From SIG598 sp045538015 (lineage in GTDB: Bacteria > Bacillota > Clostridia > Oscillospirales > Acutalibacteraceae), in contig JAZSQO010000166.1 of the NCBI GenBank assembly GCA_045538015.1, forward strand, positions 1-9,004: a DNA stretch of 9,004 nt, in the 5' to 3' direction. This document shows positions 6,763-9,004 of this stretch, piece by piece (the first letter of the stretch is position 1; each line of letters begins with the position of its first letter). Below the pieces are notes generated by a model. That model did no database searches, had not been told where the DNA came from, and saw nothing but the letters and a program-made list of their open reading frames with translations. The position numbers were made by a program, and so were the translations under genes.

Positions 6763-6806
6763 AGGAGCCACTGAATGAATCTGACGCGATTTGTTCAGTG
6801 GCTCCT
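6763..6806. repeat. Long hairpin after the LRR gene
   Basis: Arms 6763-6775 and 6794-6806 pair perfectly over 13 bp. The loop continues the stem through two wobble pairs (6776-6777 with 6792-6793) and AATC/GATT (6778-6781 with 6788-6791), giving about 19 bp around a 6-base loop. No T-run follows on either side, so it may protect or process the 3' end, or assist the terminator just downstream. Confidence 0.7.
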
Positions 6807-6814
6807 CAATAAAT

Positions 6815-6861
6815 CAAAAACAGCTGGAACGGCATCGTAGCCATTCCAGCTGTTCTTTTTT
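6815..6861. terminator. Bidirectional Rho-independent terminator between convergent genes
   Basis: A stem of 15 positions (6819-6833 with 6840-6854, one A-C mismatch) has a 6-base loop. On the plus strand it is followed by CTTTTTT (6855-6861). On the minus strand the transcript meets TTTTTGATTT (from the A-run at 6816-6820). It therefore suits both the LRR gene ending at 6756 and the lipoprotein gene ending at 6883. Confidence 0.9.
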
Positions 6862-6882
6862 GCGATTTATCAGGCTGAGAAA

Positions 6883-7443
6883 TTACAGACCCAAAGCAGT
6901 CTTGAAGGTGTCGATGACAGCGGCGTTGTCGTCAGAGACGATGTAGAACACATAGCTGCCGATGGTCTGAATGGTGGCCTTCTCAACGCGGGCGTACTGA
7001 GTGGGGTTGTAGGACTCCAGCTCGAGCATACGCTGGCCGTTGATGCCGGTGAAGATGCTCTCGATGTCGGCGGTGTTGGTGCCGGCGGCAGCCTTGACAA
7101 CGATGACGGTGTCGCCCAGCAGGGAATCCTCGGAGATGGAGAAGATCTTGTCCTCAGCCATGTCAGCGGTGATGCCGTAGTAGGAAGAGACATAGTTGTC
7201 GTTGAGCTCGATCATTGCGGGCAGGATGTTGAGGGAAACAACATTGTTGTAAGCCGCGGCAATGGCGCTCTCCTCGGGCTGAGCCTCAGGCTGAGCTTCG
7301 GGCTGGGTCTCGTTTTCGGAAACGGAGGGAGTGCTGGGGACGTCGGGAGTTTCCTCGGGCTTTTCGCCGCCGCAGGCAGTGAGCGCGCACACAGCAGCAA
7401 CGAGCATTGCGGCCAGAAGGGCCTTGAATCCAATGTTTTTCAT
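6883..7443 (-). CDS. DUF4358-type lipoprotein
   Basis: The product has 186 residues. MKNIGFKALLAAMLVAAV leads to a lipobox LTAC with Cys24 followed by Gly-Gly, so it should be lipidated and anchored outside the membrane. Residues 25-58 form a Pro/Glu/Ser-rich linker with repeated QPEA units. Residues 60-186 fit the pattern I recall for DUF4358 proteins of Bacillota: LPAMIELNDNYVSSYYGI, a central VIVVKA strand, then YNPTQYARVEKA and GSYVFYIVSDDN. The family's function is unknown to me and no catalytic motif is visible. The start at 7443 is chosen over an in-frame ATG at 7485 because CTCCTC on the plus strand (7454-7459) gives a GAGGAG site 10 bases before it and because the lipoprotein signal begins there. 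It is monocistronic, with its own promoter and a shared terminator. Confidence 0.85.
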   Translation of the reverse strand: MKNIGFKALLAAMLVAAVCALTACGGEKPEETPDVPSTPSVSENETQPEAQPEAQPEESAIAAAYNNVVSLNILPAMIELNDNYVSSYYGITADMAEDKIFSISEDSLLGDTVIVVKAAAGTNTADIESIFTGINGQRMLELESYNPTQYARVEKATIQTIGSYVFYIVSDDNAAVIDTFKTALGL

Positions 7444-7469
7444 AAATATCGTGCTCCTCGTATCATTTT

Positions 7470-7483
7470 GCGTTACGTTACGC
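7470..7483. repeat. Imperfect palindrome at the lipoprotein transcription start
   Basis: GCGTTACGTTACGC is a palindrome apart from one mismatched position per half, and also holds CGTTA twice in tandem. It covers roughly +5 to +18 of the predicted lipoprotein transcript, a usual place for a repressor operator. The regulator is unknown. Confidence 0.4.
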
Positions 7484-7494
7484 ATTTGCAGATA

Positions 7495-7523
7495 ATTATA
7501 TATTACCCCTGAGGTTATTGCAA
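7495..7523 (-). promoter_or_regulatory. Sigma-A promoter of the lipoprotein gene
   Basis: Read on the minus strand, TTGCAA (7523-7518) and a perfect TATAAT (7500-7495) are separated by 17 bp. Transcription should start near 7488, about 45 nt before the ATG at 7443. Confidence 0.8.
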
Positions 7524-7587
7524 GCGATTTATACTAATTTTTATCAAAATGTAACCACACGCGGCTTCTCATACCGATTCGGGTTTT

Positions 7588-7622
7588 CTGACAGCAGTGC
7601 GCGGCGGCTGACAGTAGTGCGC
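7588..7622. repeat. Direct repeat pair before the tail-fibre-like gene
   Basis: CTGACAGCAGTGCGC (7588-7602) and CTGACAGTAGTGCGC (7608-7622) differ at one base and recur with a 20-bp period, about two helical turns. An inverted pair GGCGGC (7603-7608) / GCCGCC (7625-7630) and the palindrome TGATATCA (7633-7640) overlap or follow. They could be regulator binding sites for the gene at 7725; no good sigma-A promoter is visible there. Confidence 0.5.
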
Positions 7623-7724
7623 CTGCCGCCGGTGATATCATGGTGGCGATCAGGGACCCGCGGGGCGGGGCATGGGCGTTGTCTCAGCCTCCGGCCTTGA
7701 TACAACACTGCAGAGGTACGCAAA

Positions 7725-9004
7725 ATGCGAATTATAAAAATCAATGTCACCGAGGTCAGCGTGACCGTTGAACAGCCCCGGGATCTGATTGCCGGAAGCG
7801 TCAACGATGTGGGCTGCAGCTTCGAGTTTTCACCCGACTGGGACGGCCTTTCAAAGGTGGCGGTGTTCGCGGCTGGCGAGGTTTCCAGAGCCGTGATGCT
7901 GGAGGACGGCATCACGGCGGTTCCATGGGAGACGCTGGAAAAGGGCAACGAGATATGCACCGTCGGCGTGTATGGCTACAACGGCAGCTTCCTTGTGCGC
8001 CAGACCTCCCCGGAGCTGCTGGGCTATGTGCGCTGCGGCACCGACACCGGCGCCGCTCAGTCCGCAGAGCCTACTCCCGGGCTGATCGAGCAGGCTCTTG
8101 CCGCCGCGGCTGAAGCCCGGAAGTTGGCATCGGTCATCGTCACCGACGGCTCCGGTCAGGCCTTTCTTGCCGACGACGGCACCTACAGAAGTATCGTCAT
8201 CGACGGCGACGCGGGAACGGTGGTGCAGGACAGCGGCACCTTCTGGGCCGAATACGGCGCCACCACCCTCGAGCAGATCGAGATCGCACACAACAGCCAA
8301 AGCGCGGTTGCGGTCAGCGATTCGGGATATGTCTATCATCTTGCCGAGCTTTCGCCGGGCGTGAGCGCCGGCTTTGTGTGCGTGTATCCCGGAAGCGCCG
8401 ACGGCGACCGCGCCTGCGTGGTGAAAAGACTGCTGGTGAACGCCGACGATCTCTGGACACGTTCGGAATCGGCGGTGCTGAACTCCGACGGCGGCTACAT
8501 CTACGACAACGCCCGGAGCGGCCTTGCCTCAAAGGATGTGCAGGGCGCTGTGGACGAGCTTTCCGCCATGATAAACAGCACAGAAAACAAGATACCCACC
8601 GTACTTCCCAGCCCCGGCCGGCTTCTGCTCACCGGTGCCGTGACGGCGGAATATAACGGAGAAAATGATGTGACGGTGGTTATCCCCGAGCCGTCGTCCT
8701 CCGGCGATCCGGCAGTCGGCGCTCCCGGAAAATCCGCCTACGACATCGCCGTGGATAACGGATTTGAAGGCTCGGAGGAAGAATGGCTTGCCTATCTCAA
8801 AGGAGCGGATGGCGAAAAAGGCGACACCGGCGAACCCGGCCCCGCTGGCCCTCAGGGCGAAAAAGGCGACACCGGAGAGCCCGGCCCACAAGGCCCTCAA
8901 AACAAAAAAGACGACACCGGCGAACCCGGCCCTCAAGGCCCTCAGGGCGAAAAGGGTGACGCCGGCAAATCGGCCTATCAGACCGCCTGCGATGCCGGTT
9001 ATTC
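7725..9004 (+). CDS. Phage tail-fibre/baseplate-like protein with collagen-like repeats (3' truncated by window edge)
   Basis: The frame is open from the ATG at 7725 to the window end (426 codons and 2 bases). An in-frame TGA at 7698-7700 limits the start, and AGAGG at 7712-7716 is a modest ribosome binding site. Residues 1-105 (VEQPRDLIAGSVNDVG, FSPDWDGLSKVAVF, VPWETLEKG, VGVYGYNG) resemble the N-terminal attachment domain of clostridial phage baseplate or tail-fibre proteins. A short Ala-rich helix follows (PGLIEQALAAAAEARKLA, 118-135), then beta-rich sequence with the fibre-type motif SKDVQGAVDELSAMI (about 268-282). At 335-361 is GKSAYDIAVDNGFEGSEEEW, a module common in such fibres. From 363 on come Gly-X-Y repeats in 15-residue units (GEKGDTGEPGPAGPQ); a second SAY module starts near the edge. 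A trimeric fibre is likely. It may be a prophage gene or a domesticated surface fibre; nearby genes to its left are not phage-like. Confidence 0.75.
   Translation, partial: MRIIKINVTEVSVTVEQPRDLIAGSVNDVGCSFEFSPDWDGLSKVAVFAAGEVSRAVMLEDGITAVPWETLEKGNEICTVGVYGYNGSFLVRQTSPELLGYVRCGTDTGAAQSAEPTPGLIEQALAAAAEARKLASVIVTDGSGQAFLADDGTYRSIVIDGDAGTVVQDSGTFWAEYGATTLEQIEIAHNSQSAVAVSDSGYVYHLAELSPGVSAGFVCVYPGSADGDRACVVKRLLVNADDLWTRSESAVLNSDGGYIYDNARSGLASKDVQGAVDELSAMINSTENKIPTVLPSPGRLLLTGAVTAEYNGENDVTVVIPEPSSSGDPAVGAPGKSAYDIAVDNGFEGSEEEWLAYLKGADGEKGDTGEPGPAGPQGEKGDTGEPGPQGPQNKKDDTGEPGPQGPQGEKGDAGKSAYQTACDAGY
8811..8945 (+). repeat. Three 45-bp tandem repeats coding collagen-like Gly-X-Y units
   Basis: Units 8811-8855, 8856-8900 and 8901-8945 each encode 15 residues based on GEKGDTGEPGPxGPQ; a partial fourth unit starts at 8946 and turns into a second SAY module. 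The third unit begins NKKDD instead of GEKGD, breaking the glycine-every-third-residue rule by changes that are all G to A. Confidence 0.9.

Noticed and set aside
7679..7706. TTGTCT-16-TACAAC as a promoter of the tail-fibre-like gene
   Set aside because: Transcription would begin within the ribosome binding site, and both boxes are poor.
8529..8936. A minus-strand open frame of hydrophobic repeats (FAGVVFF-like) mimicking a membrane protein
   Set aside because: It is the antisense reading of the Gly-X-Y collagen-like repeats and has no independent support.
8811..8945. Tandem repeats considered as a CRISPR array
   Set aside because: The 45-bp units are contiguous, lack unique spacers and encode a regular Gly-X-Y protein pattern.

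Overview
The window looks like a chromosomal piece of a GC-rich gut clostridium (Bacillota, probably Oscillospirales/Ruminococcaceae-like). This rests on family content: type I dockerin tails on BspA-type leucine-rich-repeat (LRR_5) proteins, a DUF4358-type lipoprotein, strong AGGAGG-type ribosome binding sites and sigma-A promoters with 17-bp spacers. It is inference; there is no rRNA or other taxonomic marker, and no tRNA, CRISPR array or transposase is visible.

Layout. Bases 2-154 are the last 50 codons of a gene ending in a dockerin, followed by a GC-rich hairpin terminator. A canonical promoter (271-299) and a perfect inverted repeat in the 5' leader precede a secreted LRR protein with its own C-terminal dockerin (382-2196). 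The dockerin tail, the terminator and the next ~80 bp of this gene repeat what ends the first gene. A gene-poor stretch (2197-2764) follows, holding the second terminator, a decayed promoter copy, small open-frame remnants and the lacZ leader. Then come an intact 998-residue GH2 beta-galactosidase (2765-5761) and a smaller LRR_5 surface protein (5827-6756) whose promoter overlaps the lacZ stop codon. A strong hairpin and a classical bidirectional terminator separate it from a convergent DUF4358-type lipoprotein gene (6883-7443, minus strand). At the right edge a gene starts at 7725 and runs out of the window. It encodes a phage tail-fibre or baseplate-like protein with collagen-like Gly-X-Y repeats.

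How the genes fit together. The two LRR proteins and the partial dockerin protein are probably extracytoplasmic; dockerins bind cohesins, but no cohesin or scaffoldin is in view. LacZ has no signal peptide and should hydrolyse beta-galactosides in the cytosol; no sugar transporter or regulator is adjacent. The lipoprotein is an independent unit. The tail-fibre-like gene may mark the edge of a prophage or a domesticated surface-fibre locus, which only the sequence beyond 9004 can settle.

I do not see a clearly new multi-gene system. The best leads are the repeated dockerin-terminator-promoter cassette with one intact and one decayed promoter, the leader structures, the tandem hairpins at 6763-6861, and a run of only G-to-A differences that breaks one collagen-like repeat.
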